Shown here in pieces: positions 1 through 11,800 of a DNA stretch of 64,000 bases; the stretch's first letter is position 1, and every line of letters begins with the position of its first letter. A model generated the notes under the pieces. It had not been told where the DNA came from and did not search any database. It saw nothing but the letters and a program-made list of their open reading frames with translations. A program made the translations under genes and the position numbers. This stretch comes from Orobanche coerulescens. Taxonomy: Eukaryota; Streptophyta; Magnoliopsida; Lamiales; Orobanchaceae. The DNA lies in contig CM065817.1 of the NCBI GenBank assembly GCA_033398695.1, positions 68,126,001 to 68,190,000 on the forward strand. The letters run 5' to 3'.

Positions 1-1132
1 CCAGTAATTAATTTAATTCATTAGGCCGTAAATTAATTTATCAAATAAATCAATTTAAACTTCCAATATCCCAAATTTAGATATCCAATATCTAATATTC
101 ATAACGAGAGAATTAGCTTGATTCATTCCGTCGTCAATCCTATTGCGCGACTCGGTAGGTCCGTCTCAGTCAGCAATGGTAGGAACCAAAGAGTAGTAGC
201 ACCACCTAGCCAGCCTAGCGGCCTACACTGTACCCCAACTGAGAACGAATAATTGGGATCATTCAAGAACTATTTTGTCGTGAATACCAGTATACGTATA
301 AACCCTTCTTTCAAATGTCCCGATCAAGTTATAGGGTCACGGTCAGTCAAACCCTATTTGTACTTGACGCTATGCACGCGTTAATGCAAATTGAGTTCAT
401 CGAGCTCTCGTGTATCTAATGCAACTAGCTCCAATGCTTTGGCCAAAGACTTCTGATCTCATCTGCCAATAACCGCATAGGACATATAACCCGTTCACTA
501 ATGGGAGAAAGAATTCTATCTTGGTATTCAGTAGGACCTGCTACATGCCCGTCAAGATGCACGTCGAGGTTGACCCCCACCTTCCGGTTTACAGGGTTGA
601 ACTACTGTAATGAAAATCTTCACGTCACAAGCACATCCCTACTAAATCCTCAAGTCGAAGGTTCACGAATACCTATCACAACCTTTCGATTCCATCATTG
701 ACTATCCCGGAGTGAAATCTGTGTGACGAATCGAGGGTGAGTCGGTTCGAGTACACTAATCCAATTAGCATACCTACAACGTGTGCTCCCACTAACCATT
801 AGCGTTCAACATGCACTCTCCATGTCAAAGAATACGTCATACAAGTCTTCACATAAACTTAACGCCCAGTCAAATTTCATCGACTTGCGAACGATTAAGT
901 ATTTGAGCTATAAACCTTTCCAGTACCTACCCCCTTATCCAATAAGGAGTGGAACGTTTTGCTCTCAAATACACGGACTAGTTTCTATATGTATATTTAC
1001 GAGTTAGGAATGCCAGTAACTACCAGTAAATAAAGAAACATTCATTACCTTATATAAATGATTTACATAATTACAAGTACAATGCCCTCACTCAACATCC
1101 TATGAGTGGCATTCGAGGGCATACTCCTTACA
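1..1132 (-). mobile_element. Ty1/copia-type LTR fragment, family I (partial, runs off window start)
   Basis: Read on the minus strand this begins TGTAAGGAGTATGCCCTCGA at 1132 and matches, base for base with scattered substitutions, the first half of the solo LTR at 46414-56371 after removal of the insert in that copy. The shared part includes the opening inverted repeat (ATGCCCTC...GAGGGCAT), the block around 120-350, and the AT-rich stretch at 1-110. The copy here is uninterrupted across the point where the other copy carries element E, so it serves as the empty-site control. No coding potential. The copia assignment rests on the TGTTAGGAGTATGCCC start and the CCGCTTCCGCTG...CCCAACA end of the other copy, and is not proven. 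The rest of the LTR lies outside the window. Confidence 0.8.
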
Positions 1133-2330
1133 GTGTGTTTGTGGATATGTGTGCTTATTGATGAGTATTGTGATGTGTGATATTGGTTGTATTGTTTGCT
1201 GACTCCTTTGTAAGGAGGTAGTGCTATTGTGTGTTGTTCGAGAAGTATATATCCTTGAGGTATGTGAACGTGGTGTCATTGATATGCGTTGAGGGTTGTT
1301 GTGTTGATGTGTGGAACCAGGTAGTTTCCGACGGGGCCTCTGGGGTTTCTTACTTGATGAGTACAAACAGTATATGTGTTGAACCAGGTAGGGTCGGACG
1401 GGGCCTCTGGGGTTCGTTACTTGATGAGTACGAGCAGTATATGTGTATACTAGGTAGGGTCCTATGAGGCATCTCGAGTTCGTTACTTGAGGAGTACGAA
1501 CCGTATTTGCGTGATGCCAGGTAGGGTCGGTTGAGGCATTTGGAATTCGTTAATTGATGAGTAAGAATAATGTTTCATTGTCGGATTGCATGACCCGTGA
1601 TTATATTCTAGTTGTCGAGAACCGAGTAAATCTTTGGGTTGTGACCCTAAGTGATTTTTGAAAAGATAAGGACTCTTTAGTCCCAAATTTTTTTCCCCTA
1701 AAAACTCCCGATACCTATAAAACGCCTTACAAGTTGTTTACTTACTTTATTCATGCCTTTCACGGCTTCGGATTATTTTGCTCAAGTGAATTATCTCGAG
1801 AAGTCTTTTGCTATGTTTAACTGGTTGGTTGTTCTCGATTATTATGTTCTCCGAGTATGTTGTGTATGGCTCGTATTTGCACTTTATACTTGCACTAGCA
1901 AAATAGTGAAATTTTGCTAACCCCCGAGTAATCGGGGGGTGGATGTCTGTGTTGAGTCCAGGTTCATGCAGGTTCTTGGGGAGCAAAACACAGGATCGGT
2001 ACGAAGGATAATGAAAGACAAATGATACTAATCACACGAAGACTAGTACTTGGTACTAGTGGTCATATTGTATTATTCTTTCCGCTGTAGTTTTTTCTGT
2101 CGTATGAGTTGTCAGTGTATTTGGACCCCTGTGCGGGTGTGAGTTTTGATAGAGAGATGTGTATGAAGTTTAAGTTGTACGTATTGATGAAAGGCCAAAT
2201 CGGTCTATTGATTCGTATTTAGCCATGTTGGCATATGTTATGATGTCTTGTTTTCGTATCTAGCCTGGTAGATCCTCACGGAGAGGGTCTGCGGCGCTGT
2301 AATATTCCCGAGGGGATCGAGGGTGTTACA
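1133..2330 (+). mobile_element. Gypsy LTR fragment H (3' part)
   Basis: The segment ends GAGGGTGTTACA at 2330 and carries the same ordered blocks as the F, C and E LTRs: GCTAACCCCCGAG hairpin (about 1918-1940), GGATGTC, a TTCAG-like junction, GGCACGAAGGA-like block, ...CCAAATCGGTC (about 2195-2205), CCTGGTAGATCC, and TGTAATATTCCC 33 bp before the end. No TGGTATCAGAG primer site follows 2330, so it is either a 3' LTR or a solo LTR. Its 5' part is missing at the junction with the copia-type LTR, which probably inserted into it. It is non-coding. Confidence 0.75.
1315..1580 (+). repeat. 67-bp minisatellite, about four copies, in LTR H
   Basis: Units start near 1315, 1382, 1448 and 1515, each carrying a CCAGGTAG-like start, GGGGCCTCTGGGGTT-like middle and TTACTTGATGAGTACGA-like end. 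The third and fourth units are more diverged. It lies in the same position within the LTR (upstream of the CTAACCCCC hairpin) as the minisatellites of C, D, E and F, although the sequences differ. Confidence 0.85.
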
Positions 2331-3654
2331 TAGGTCCCCTTTGATTTTGGGGTCCTCGGTTATTAGTGCCTTTAGGTACCCAAATTTTTGTGACAGCAAT
2401 GGGTTTGTTGTAGGTTATGTTAGGTCCTTTTTGTGAGTTTATGTGGGGTGGGCACGCAATCACTGTAAGCATTATATGTTCTTCAGTAGTCAAGATAATA
2501 TGAAGATTATGTTTACAATCAGCAAAATCAGTGTCATCAATTTTTTTTGAGAATAACAAGTGGATTGAAAGACATCTGAGATAAAATTAAAATATTTATC
2601 ACATAACTTATAGCTAAATATATTGAAAAAATATAAAAACACAATATATATACTAGCAAACAACACCTCAAAAAACCGCACATGTAAGCCACGGTCGTGT
2701 GGATGTTTACAAATCAATTTTTCAAGTAGAGTTTTATGTCTTTAATTTTACTATCTAGTCAACTTGTATTATGACAAGTAAAATTAATAGTTGGTTCCTC
2801 TTAGCCATGTATTAATTAACATAGATTCCGATAGTGAGCTTAGTAATTAATAGACAATTTAACAAACTTAAAGTATTAGCCTTCAAAATAATAGTCTTAC
2901 TGATAGAGAGGTCCTATCATAAAAAATAATATTGAATTTTTGTTATCATTTAAAATTTAAACCAGTGAACCCATTTGCATATCTGATTTTGAGGAAGACC
3001 CTAATGTCAACGCGTATGCTAATTATTTCACAATTTAAACTAATTATGGATGCCAATTTCATTTTATTTTGGAAAAATAATCAATCTACTTGGTTATTTC
3101 GCTTTAAGATTTTTAATTTTCTCGTCCTAGCATGCAAGAACACATATCATACGTACGTTCATATATGCCATACATCCAAAATAGTAAACTAACATAAATA
3201 AACACGAGGATAAATAAATTATCCAAATTATCATGGTCTTCGTCCCCGAATAATCCGAGAAATTCTTCGGCTCGATATCTCCTACTAGATCAAGCATCCC
3301 GTCACTCCTCCCCAGTCGGGCCATGAATTGCTAAAATTAGAATTTTTTATTTTTATGCAAAGCTAATTACATAAAAAATTCAATTTTAAACTCCTAGCTC
3401 TCCGTCGGACGTAACGAACATCGATAAAACAGACTGACCATACACTGGGCGACCCGACCCACACTGGCGTACAGACCCAGTCCAGACTGCCCGAGGCTCA
3501 TAGTAGCCGAATCCACGCAGCAGGTAGCCTTGTGCTATTCGACGGTTCGACCATCGTTGGTTGCGCCTTCTGCTGCCGGCTTCGCCTCGCAGTCCGATTA
3601 TTTTGTGATTTCTTCACGATTTGACTTTTCCAAATTCAATTATAATCTCATACT
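2331..3654. other. Unassigned AT-rich DNA between LTR H and element B
   Basis: I see no gene, LTR boundary or convincing protein similarity here. About 2500-3360 is AT-rich with only short chance reading frames. From 3400 to 3600 the base composition becomes GC-richer without a coding pattern. It could be old host intergenic DNA or an eroded internal region of element H, since it directly follows an LTR end. The five bases before element B are ATACT (3650-3654). Confidence 0.5.
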
Positions 3655-4177
3655 TGTAATATCCGGATAAATTGTTGAGTACTTTCGTCCGTATTTGAAC
3701 TCTGTATTATTCGAATTCCTGATATCGATAATCAAAGTATGATCTTTTCTGTATTCATATTCATACATATGATCATGACAACCTTGTAAATTTATACATG
3801 CAACTACGTCGTAACGTACGCTAGCTAGTAAGCGTAACGCACGTTACGAGCCACAAATAGCGTACTCTATGAGCAAGGCATAACATATGTAAGGAAGTCA
3901 ATAATTGATCAGGGCGCCTAGCACATGAGCCAGCTGGTTGGTGGGTCCGAATAAGATTCCCGCGGCATGAAATTCGAAGATATCAAACACCTTTGGATCA
4001 TTCTTTTTCATATGAGAAATATGTTTGTGAGTATAACGTACGTTAAGCAACATGCAATACGTACGTTATATCATCAGACGAGTCAGTCATCTGATCAGAG
4101 AAGTGAACTGCCAAACATGCTTAGCGTATGTTAGGCTTCGGAGCTTACGTACGCTAATGTACAGACTTTACGCTATG
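3655..4177 (+). repeat. Element B left LTR, first part
   Basis: Matches the right LTR from 33480 onward. Relative to that copy it lacks 540 bp: the right LTR has CATGAA at 33791-33796 and again at 34331-34336, whereas the left has a single CATGAA at 3966-3971 joining the outer flanks. It contains several TAACGTACGTTA-type palindromes (for example near 4033-4070). It ends with CTATG (4173-4177), the target duplication of element C. Confidence 0.85.
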
Positions 4178-5067
4178 TGTAACACCCCCAATCCGCTCAG
4201 GGATATTACATGTCGTAGAACCCTTCCTCAAGGATCTACCAGGCTGGTAACAACATTGAACATCTCAACAATGCCTTTAAGGCTAAAAGGACTCAGTAGA
4301 CCGATTTGGTCTTTCAATAAATACATACAACTCAATCACAATACATGCCCACGCAGGGGTCGAATATAACACACTCCCGTACAACGGGGAAAGAATACTG
4401 CAGTGAAAATAAAATACCTCGTGTGATTAGTATCGTTCATCTTTCATCATCCTTCATGCCGAGCCTGTGCTATGCTCCCCAAAACCTGAATGCAATACAG
4501 ACATCCACCCCCCGATTACTCGGGGGTTAGCAAAATTCCATTATTTTGCTAGTGCAAGTACAAAGTGCAAAATACGAGTCATACAATTCAAGTTCCAAGA
4601 ATAATAATAACCGAGAATCCTCAAGCATTCAAACATAACAGAAATACTTCCCGAGACAAGAGTTTAAGTAAAACATTCCAAAATCGAAAGATCACAATTC
4701 AAGAGAAACAATTTATAAAATGGTTTAATAAGCCGTCGGGAGTTTTAATAGGAAATAATTTAGGATTATCGAATCCTTCTCTTTCCAAAAATCAACGGGG
4801 GTCACAACCCAAAGGTTTTGTTTTCGCAAATAAAACCAACAACAATTTACAGGGTTAAAACTCACGTCACGCGTCCTCAACGTACATAAAATCAACACAA
4901 CATAATCACCCAAGATACGCAAATCTTGTTCGCACGAATACAACACCAACTTGTGAATCCAGGGCTATACCATTGGATTCCCTCCGTGGCCTCGCAGGAC
5001 CCTCCCGAGGTGAGCAAAACACATTCACAATCATATACATAACACCATGAACACATGCCACGTCATA

Positions 5068-5283
5068 TCACGGTTGGATCAATCACTTGTTGTCTCCTGA
5101 ACATATGATCGCATGCCATATGTCACCGCAGGTATTATCATTTCACGGTTGGATCAATCACTTGTTGTATCCTAACCACATGATCAAAAGGCATGTGTCA
5201 TCGTAGATTGTCTTAGGCTCTCATGGTTGGATCAATCACTTGTTGCATCCTGACCACATGATCGCATGCCATGTGTCACCGTA
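5068..5283 (-). repeat. Three-copy minisatellite in element C 3' LTR
   Basis: Units of about 66-85 bp start near 5068, 5153 and 5221, each with CACGGTTGGATCAATCACTT, a CCTGACCACATGATC-like middle and ATGTGTCACCG-like end. The same unit is present three times in the C 5' LTR (about 26635-26850) and, on the opposite strand, twice in LTR F (60715-60870). Confidence 0.85.
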
Positions 5284-6296
5284 GACCTTCGACCATATCC
5301 ACACATTCACACAAATAACATATCACACCAAGGATATCCAAACAATTCACTCAATGGTAACAAACACAAAGCACGACACAATGTCAAACCACAACACGCC
5401 GAAATGAGGCAATATACCTACACATGCATTACCAAGCACAACATCAATACCAAGCGCATTCATAGGGTTCACTTAACCATTCAGGAGACACAACATTCAC
5501 AAAACACACTCGTTTTGAAAGTGCATTTGACGAGGCTAAACCGAATCTTTTCAAAGTTCATCTCAAACAATCAAACAAATAAACATATCAAGACGATCAC
5601 CAATCATCATATTCACAAAACAAGAAATGTATGAACAAGGTACTTGCCTCAAAACCACGATCGCAACGAGACGACGGATGGGATGCGGTCGAACAGCCTA
5701 GAACCCCCGAACACTATCAAGAATGCGATATCACTACGAGTACTACGAGAATAACACCACATGAATTATCAATCACCAAATGGGATTCAACTCGGAATCC
5801 TCGAGTACCTATAATCCTCTGGAAGGAACAATAAAAACAACAAAGATACGATTACAAAGAGAATCAAGGTCAAAACAATGGAAATCCCACCAAACTAACG
5901 AAAGGAAACTCATTGGGAAATTTAATCGAACACTCAACGTTCAATAACTCCCAAGAACACTCGAATCACAAATCAAGTTTAACAAACTCGAAATATGGAT
6001 AAACAACTCATAGAACATGATTAGTAATGTCCAATAACATCAACCGATTCATGAAAATCGGACGAACCATGAAAATCAAGAAGGAAATCTCAAAAGTCAA
6101 TTCTAGGAGATTTCAAGAAATTACCTCGATCCGACGAAGAACAAGGATTAGATGTTGTTAATACACACCAAGAACTTGAATAAGATGAATTTCCTGAGAT
6201 AAACTGCCCAAAAATCGCCCAAGGAGGAGAGGAAGAAGGAAAATTGATGAAATGGGCTTGATCCTCACAAAATCTGCAGAAATAGGCTATTCTGCA

Positions 6297-6420
6297 CTGT
6301 GCCGCGGCACGGGCTGAGTGTGCCGCGGCCCACGGCCACAAAAACGCCCAGCATATCAGCTTAGTGCCGCGGCCCGGCCAGCAGGGGCCACGGCCCGCGG
6401 TACAGCCCGCTCCAACATCA
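6297..6420. repeat. CCGCGG-core palindrome cluster in element C 3' LTR
   Basis: GTGCCGCGGCAC and close variants (GTGCCGCGGCCC, CGGCCCGCGGTA) occur at least four times in about 120 bp. The block lies upstream, in element orientation, of the putative transcription start. It falls inside the 699-bp segment missing from the C 5' LTR. Confidence 0.8.
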
Positions 6421-7340
6421 AAAGGCACACGGTGCAGTCTTAGCTATTTCGACCATAACACCTTCGTCCGGACTCCGATTGACTCACTGTTTGAACCATT
6501 GGAAAGATAACTTGATGCTTTATAATATTGAATAGATTCAGAATTTTTGGAGTTTCTAAGAATTAATGGTGATTTTACAAATTCAAACTCACACGTGGAA
6601 AAGTCGTTTAAGGACACGAAACTCAACAAAACGACACCGAAACGAACTCGGATGACAAAAAGTGTAGAATTAATCATTCTCGGAATGACTAAACAGTCAC
6701 AATAGAGTCTCTAAGATGGACTTCCGCCAAGAAAAGAAAATTGATGGAAATCTAAATTGCGGATATTACATACTATAACACCCCCAAGTTATTCAGGGTA
6801 TATTACAGCGCCGTGAACCCCACCGAGGGACCCACAAGTCTAATCATACACGGAACTATAAAACTTGACCGAGAAGGTCCAAATACAATGAGATGAAGGA
6901 CGATACAAAGGGTATTCAAACCATGTCCAATGTATCCAAATACATCACAGTACAAAATCAAGACCTCGGCAACACAGGCCGGAATACCAAGAAAGACTGA
7001 AAATAAACAATACTCGGGTATTCAATAACCATTCCAGTACAAAAACACTGAATGGAGGAACACAAAACATGACTGGAGATAAAACACAGTATCATGCTTC
7101 CCCATCATCTTCGTGCCGACCCGATACCTGCCTATCCGCCCTCCTGGAACCTGAAATACATAAAAAGTATTTCCCCCATAAAGGGGTTAGCTGTCGAATA
7201 GCTAGTGCAAGTATATTAAATATGAAACACAATACTCCTCGACAATAAAGTAAAGGTAACCGTCAATTCATCAATTCAAGACTAGTATTCCATAATAACT
7301 AAATCTCATAGCATCACAACAATGCATACATGATCAACCA

Positions 7341-7474
7341 TGGAACCGCACCAAAGGCTACGGAACCCTTAGGGGACCCGTCGGTCCGCCCCAGAGTGGT
7401 TAACCCAAATTATCCGTGGAATCGCACCAAAGGCTACGAAACACTCAGGGGACCTGTCGGCCCGCCCCAGAGTG
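7341..7474 (-). repeat. Two-copy 76-bp repeat in D LTR1 (also in LTR2 and LTR3)
   Basis: Units at 7341 and 7417 share GCACCAAAGGCTACG and CCGCCCCAGAGTGG blocks. The equivalent pairs lie near 14312-14446 and 21292-21426. It sits inside the intron-like interval between the GCAAGTA donor candidate (7541-7547) and the acceptor module (7151-7190). Confidence 0.85.
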
Positions 7475-8105
7475 GATATAAATAAACATGCCATTCATAT
7501 ATCTTACTTTCAAAGTCGTGAACGTACAATCATAAATATATACTTGCCTTTGAGACATCGAGGAATTGAACGGAAAAGAGTATGAGTTCGGTAGGTCCAA
7601 GAACGCACTTCCGGCACCTAAACGATTCATAAGGGATATGATAATCAATAATCTATACTCATAATTCACGAAGAAACTCCCGAAACCCGTCTACGATTCA
7701 CGAAAATACACGGATAAACAACTAGAGGTTGGAAAATCGCCCAAACTTTCACAAGTCCGAAAACGGCATAATCCAATCCATAAAATCGCAGGAAAAGCAT
7801 GTATATGGAATAGATACATCATAATCTCAAGGTTCTCAAGCTTCAAAATGGATAAATCGGACGAATCTAGGAAAAACCCCAAAATTTCCAAACATAGGGT
7901 TCTAAGGATTTTTACCTTGATTTGGACGTTAGGATGGATTAGATGTTATGAAATCCTTGTTCTCCAACCAAATATGTTGTTGTTTGACGAAGAATCGCTT
8001 CCAATCGCCCAAAATCGCCACTATCGAGCTTCTCCCGTCGAAAATAAGTGAAAAGGATGAAAAATGACGAAATGGAAGTCAACTGTCCAATATATATCCG
8101 CCCAG

Positions 8106-8672
8106 TCTAGCGCACGCTACGCTTAAGAATTAGCATGCGCTAATGGGGTCACCGGTCAGTCCAGCAGCTCCTAACAGTCTCGCTAGCGTGCGCTAGATGA
8201 TCCGTTGCGTGCGATACTCGCCTATTCTTAGCGCGCGCTAGCTGATAGTTAACGTGCACTAACTGGGAGTTGATGTCCAGAAATTGGAGTCCAGTACCTA
8301 CTGTCCTCCACCCTGCTCGAGTCCTAGCGTGCGCTGCTATGCCAGCATAGCATGCGATACGAAATGCTTGTAGAGTGCGCTAGCCGAAGCCTAGCGTACG
8401 TTACCTGACAGTCCAGTCAGTCACACAACCTCACTGTCTCTGCCGAGCCAGCCCGTTAGCGTGCACTACGGATAGTGTTAGCGCGCACTAATGATCACGA
8501 ATAGCGTGCGCTAACGAACTCCTAGCATGCGCTAACTTCTGGTATAGAGAGTAGTATAAGTTACTGACTCTCCCCTGTCTGACCCATTAGCGCGCGCTAC
8601 AGCTCAAAGCTAGCGTGTGCTACTCAGGCATAATTAGCGTACGTTAGTCTAGGCCTAGCGTGCGCTATTTCC
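8106..8672. repeat. TAGCGYGCGCTA palindrome array in D LTR1
   Basis: About 18 perfect or near-perfect copies of a 12-bp palindrome (TAGCGCGCGCTA, TAGCGTGCGCTA, TAGCGTACGTTA variants) occur in about 570 bp, separated by unrelated spacers of roughly 15-40 bp. In element orientation the array lies immediately upstream of the TATA-like box. Equivalent arrays are at about 15078-15641 and 22055-22646. Confidence 0.9.
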
Positions 8673-8852
8673 ACTGACCAGAACAGTACCGACAGGTCTA
8701 ACCAACCCAAATCATGATCCAAACAAGGTAAAAAGCTCAACGACAATATCGACAAAACATTCAGAGTTTCCAGAGCGACAACAATAGGAAGAACAGTAAG
8801 GTCAAACAGTCAATAAAAGTACGGGTATTACATTCTCCCCTTCTAAAAAGAA

Positions 8853-8867
8853 GTTTCGTCCCGAAAC
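8853..8867 (-). other. Hairpin between D1 pol stop codon and PPT
   Basis: GTTTCG-TCC-CGAAAC (plus strand) is a perfect 6-bp stem. The pol stop codon (TAA, complement of 8868-8870) abuts it on one side and the PPT-LTR1 junction (8833-8850) follows on the other. The same hairpin is at 15823-15837, 22828-22842, 33445-33459, 43880-43895 and 49904-49918. Confidence 0.9.
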
Positions 8868-11800
8868 TTAAGAAATAAAAAGTTCGGGGTATTCCGATCG
8901 CATTTTCTCTTCTGTCTCCCAAGTCGCTTCTTCGACCCCATGTCTCGACTATTGCACTTTAACCAATGGAATGGTTTTGTGCTGAAGTTGCTTCTCACGA
9001 TGTTCAAGGATCTTTTTTTGCATCTCCAGAAAGGTAACATCCTCAGCTACGTCAATCTCACTATAGTCGATAACATGACTTGGGTCCGACACGTATTTCC
9101 TCAACTGAGATGCCTGAAAAACACTATGGATATGACTCAATGCTGGGGGCAATGCCAAGCGATAAGCTAAATCTCCAACCCTGTCCAAAATCTCGAATGG
9201 TCCGATATACCTCGGACTAAGTTTCCCTTTTTCCCGAAGCGGAAAACTCCTCTGGTCGGCGACACTTTGAGTAGAACGTGGTCTCCCACTTCGAATTCTA
9301 AAGGTCGATGACGAGTATCAGCATAAGATTTCTGATGGCTCTGGGTGGTCAACAACCGGTCCCGAATAATGGAAATCTTCTCCTTAGTTTCCAACAGCAT
9401 ATCTGGTTCTGTTCCGACTAGTTCCGAAGCCTCGTCCCAACATAATGGCGATCTACATCGCCTACCATAAAGTGCCTCGAAGGGTGCCATTTTGATCGAC
9501 GCATGCCAACTATTATTATAGGCAAACTTAATCAACGGTAAGTGAAGTTCCCAATCATTACTCCAGTCTAAGCCACAAGCTCGCAACATATCTTCCAACA
9601 TCTGAATCGTCCTCTCTGTCTGACCGTCCGATTGAGGATGAAAGGAAGTGCTCAATCTCAACTCAATACCCAAAGCCTGATGAACGGCCTGCGAAAAATG
9701 TGATACGAAATGGCCGTCTCGTTCAGAAACAATGGTCTTGGGGGCACCGTGCAACCTTACGATCTCAGCTATAAAAGTTCGAGCCAATCTATCCGATCCC
9801 CAAGTATCCTTAATACCCAAGAAGTGTGCAGACTTGGTCAACCGATCGACAATTACCCAAATCATATTCATTCCAGCCCGAGTTCTCGGCATGCCAGTGA
9901 TGAAATCCATAGAGATGTCTTCCTACTTCCACTCGGGAATGGGAAGCGGTTTCAACAAGCCCGCTGGTTGTTGATGTTCGATCTTGACTTGTTGACACGT
10001 CAAGAACAAATTCCGTGACATCCTTCTTCATGTTGTTCCACCAAGAATTTCGTTTCAAGTCCTTATACATTTTACTCGTCCCGGGGTGGATTGAGTAAGG
10101 TGTAGCATGGGCTTCTGGGAGAATTCTCCGCCTCAACTCTAGATCATTCGGAACACAAAGCCTGCCCTGAAATCTCAGAATACTATCCTCGTGAACCATA
10201 AAGCCGGGAGCTCTTCCTTTAATTACATCTTCCTTCAGTTGAGAAATCATCGGGTCACTCCACTGCTTCCCTTTGATGTCGTCAACTAAGGACGAAGTAA
10301 TTTCGAGAGTACACAACTGTCCATGTACTCGTTGAAGCCAAACTTCTATCCCTAGCTCAATTAGATCCTGACGAATTTTCGTCTGATATGTAAGAGCCTC
10401 GAGCATTTAAAGAGATGCCGATTTTCGGCTCAAAGCATCCGAGATGACATTGGCTTTTCCGGGGTGGTAAAGAATTTCCAAATCGTAATCCTTTATCAAC
10501 TCTAACCAACGTCTCTGTCTCATATTCAGCTCCTTCTGACTGAAAATATACTTCAGGCTCTTGTGATCGGTATAAATCCGACACGGAGAACCATACAAAT
10601 AATGTCGCCAAATCTTGAGTGCGAAGACAATTGCGGCCAATTCCAAATCGTGAGTAGGATAATTCATCTCATACGGCTTTAGTTGTAATGACGCAAAAGC
10701 TATCGTCTTATCATGCTGCATAAGCACACAGCCAAGACCTTGACCCGAAGCGTCACTATAAACTGCAAAGCCCTCACTAATTGTGGTAAAGTTAAAACCG
10801 GCGCTGAAGTCAAATGTCTCTTCAGCTCATCGAAGCTCTGTTGTCTCTCATCCGACCAAAAAAACTTTTCGGTCTTCTGGAGTATTTTCGTAAGCGGCCG
10901 AGCGAGTTTCGAGAACCCCCCGACAAACCAACGGTAATACCCAGCAAGGCCCAAAAAGCTACGAACTTCCTTAACATTTTTAGGCGGTGCCCAATCTAGC
11001 ACTGCCTCAATCTTCTGCGGATCTACACGAACCCCTTCGGTCGAAATCACATGGCCGAGAAACATAACTTATTCCAACCAGAACTCAAATTTTGAGAATT
11101 TTGCATAGAGGTGCTCGGTTCTCAAAATATCCAGTACCAAATGCAAGTGTCGGGCATGTTCGTCTTTATCTCGAGAATAGATCAAAATGTCGTCAATAAA
11201 GACGACTACACACTTGTCGAGATACTCAATAAAAATCTTATTCATTAATTGCATGAATACTGCCGGTGCATTAGTCAACCCAAAAGGCATAACTACAAAT
11301 TCATAATGCTCATATCTCGTCCGAAATGCCGTCTTCGGAACATCGGACTCTCTCACCCTGAGTTGATAATACCCTAATCTTAAATCAATTTTCGAGAAAA
11401 TTGCAGCCCCCTGCAACTGATCAAATAAATTGTCTATACGAGGCAAAGGGTACTTGTTCTTGATGGTCACTTTGTTCAGATCACGGTAGCCAATGCAAAA
11501 ACGTAGTGAACCATCCTTCTTTCTCACAAAAAGAACAGGCGCGCCCCAAGGCGAAGCGCTCGGTTTGATGTACCCTCTTTCCAGAAGTTCTCCAAACTGA
11601 TTCTTTAATTCTTGCATCTCGGAAGGTGCCATTCGATAAGGTGCCTTAGAATTCGGAGCCACATCTGGCTCTAAGTCCATAGAAAATTCTATCTCCCGAT
11701 CTGGCGGTAATCCCGGGAGATCGTCTGGAAAATCATCGGGATACTCATTAACAACCGGGATTGAAGAGAAGTCAACTTTGTTCCCTTCCGTTTTCAAGAC

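Larger units (their letters stand above)
4178..6770 (-). repeat. Element C 3' LTR (full, 2593 bp)
   Basis: Full-length copy. In element orientation it has U3 with GTGCCGCGGCAC-type palindromes (6297-6420), a donor-like GAG|GTAATTT (6123-6124 complement), GAG|GCAAGTA (5641-5650), a three-copy minisatellite (5068-5283), CTAAC (4526-4530), hairpin, TTCAG (AG at 4486-4487), a GACC/GGTC hairpin (4299-4311) and the terminal TGTAATATCCC...TGTTACA block (4178-4210). Strongly similar to LTR F (59066-61846) along most of its length. Confidence 0.85.
6774..8832 (-). repeat. Element D LTR1
   Basis: 2059 bp. The plus-strand start is TATAACACCC, where LTR2 and LTR3 have TGAAACACCC, so the terminal bases are mutated. 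It ends GGTATTACA at 8832. It contains a palindrome array (8106-8672), a TATA-like ATATATA (about 8089-8096), candidate donor (GT complement 7914-7915), minisatellite (7341-7474), CTAAC (7186-7190) with hairpin, TTTCAG (AG at 7151-7152) and a GACC/GGTC hairpin (6867-6879). Confidence 0.9.

Noticed and set aside
2490..3324. Short reading frames in unassigned DNA near element B
   Set aside because: AT-rich composition, overlapping frames on both strands, no similarity to known domains, no splice or promoter context.
7445..7669. 74-codon reading frame repeated near 14416 and 21396
   Set aside because: Same position in the three D LTRs. It overlaps the minisatellite and intron-like interval, and the changes show no coding bias.
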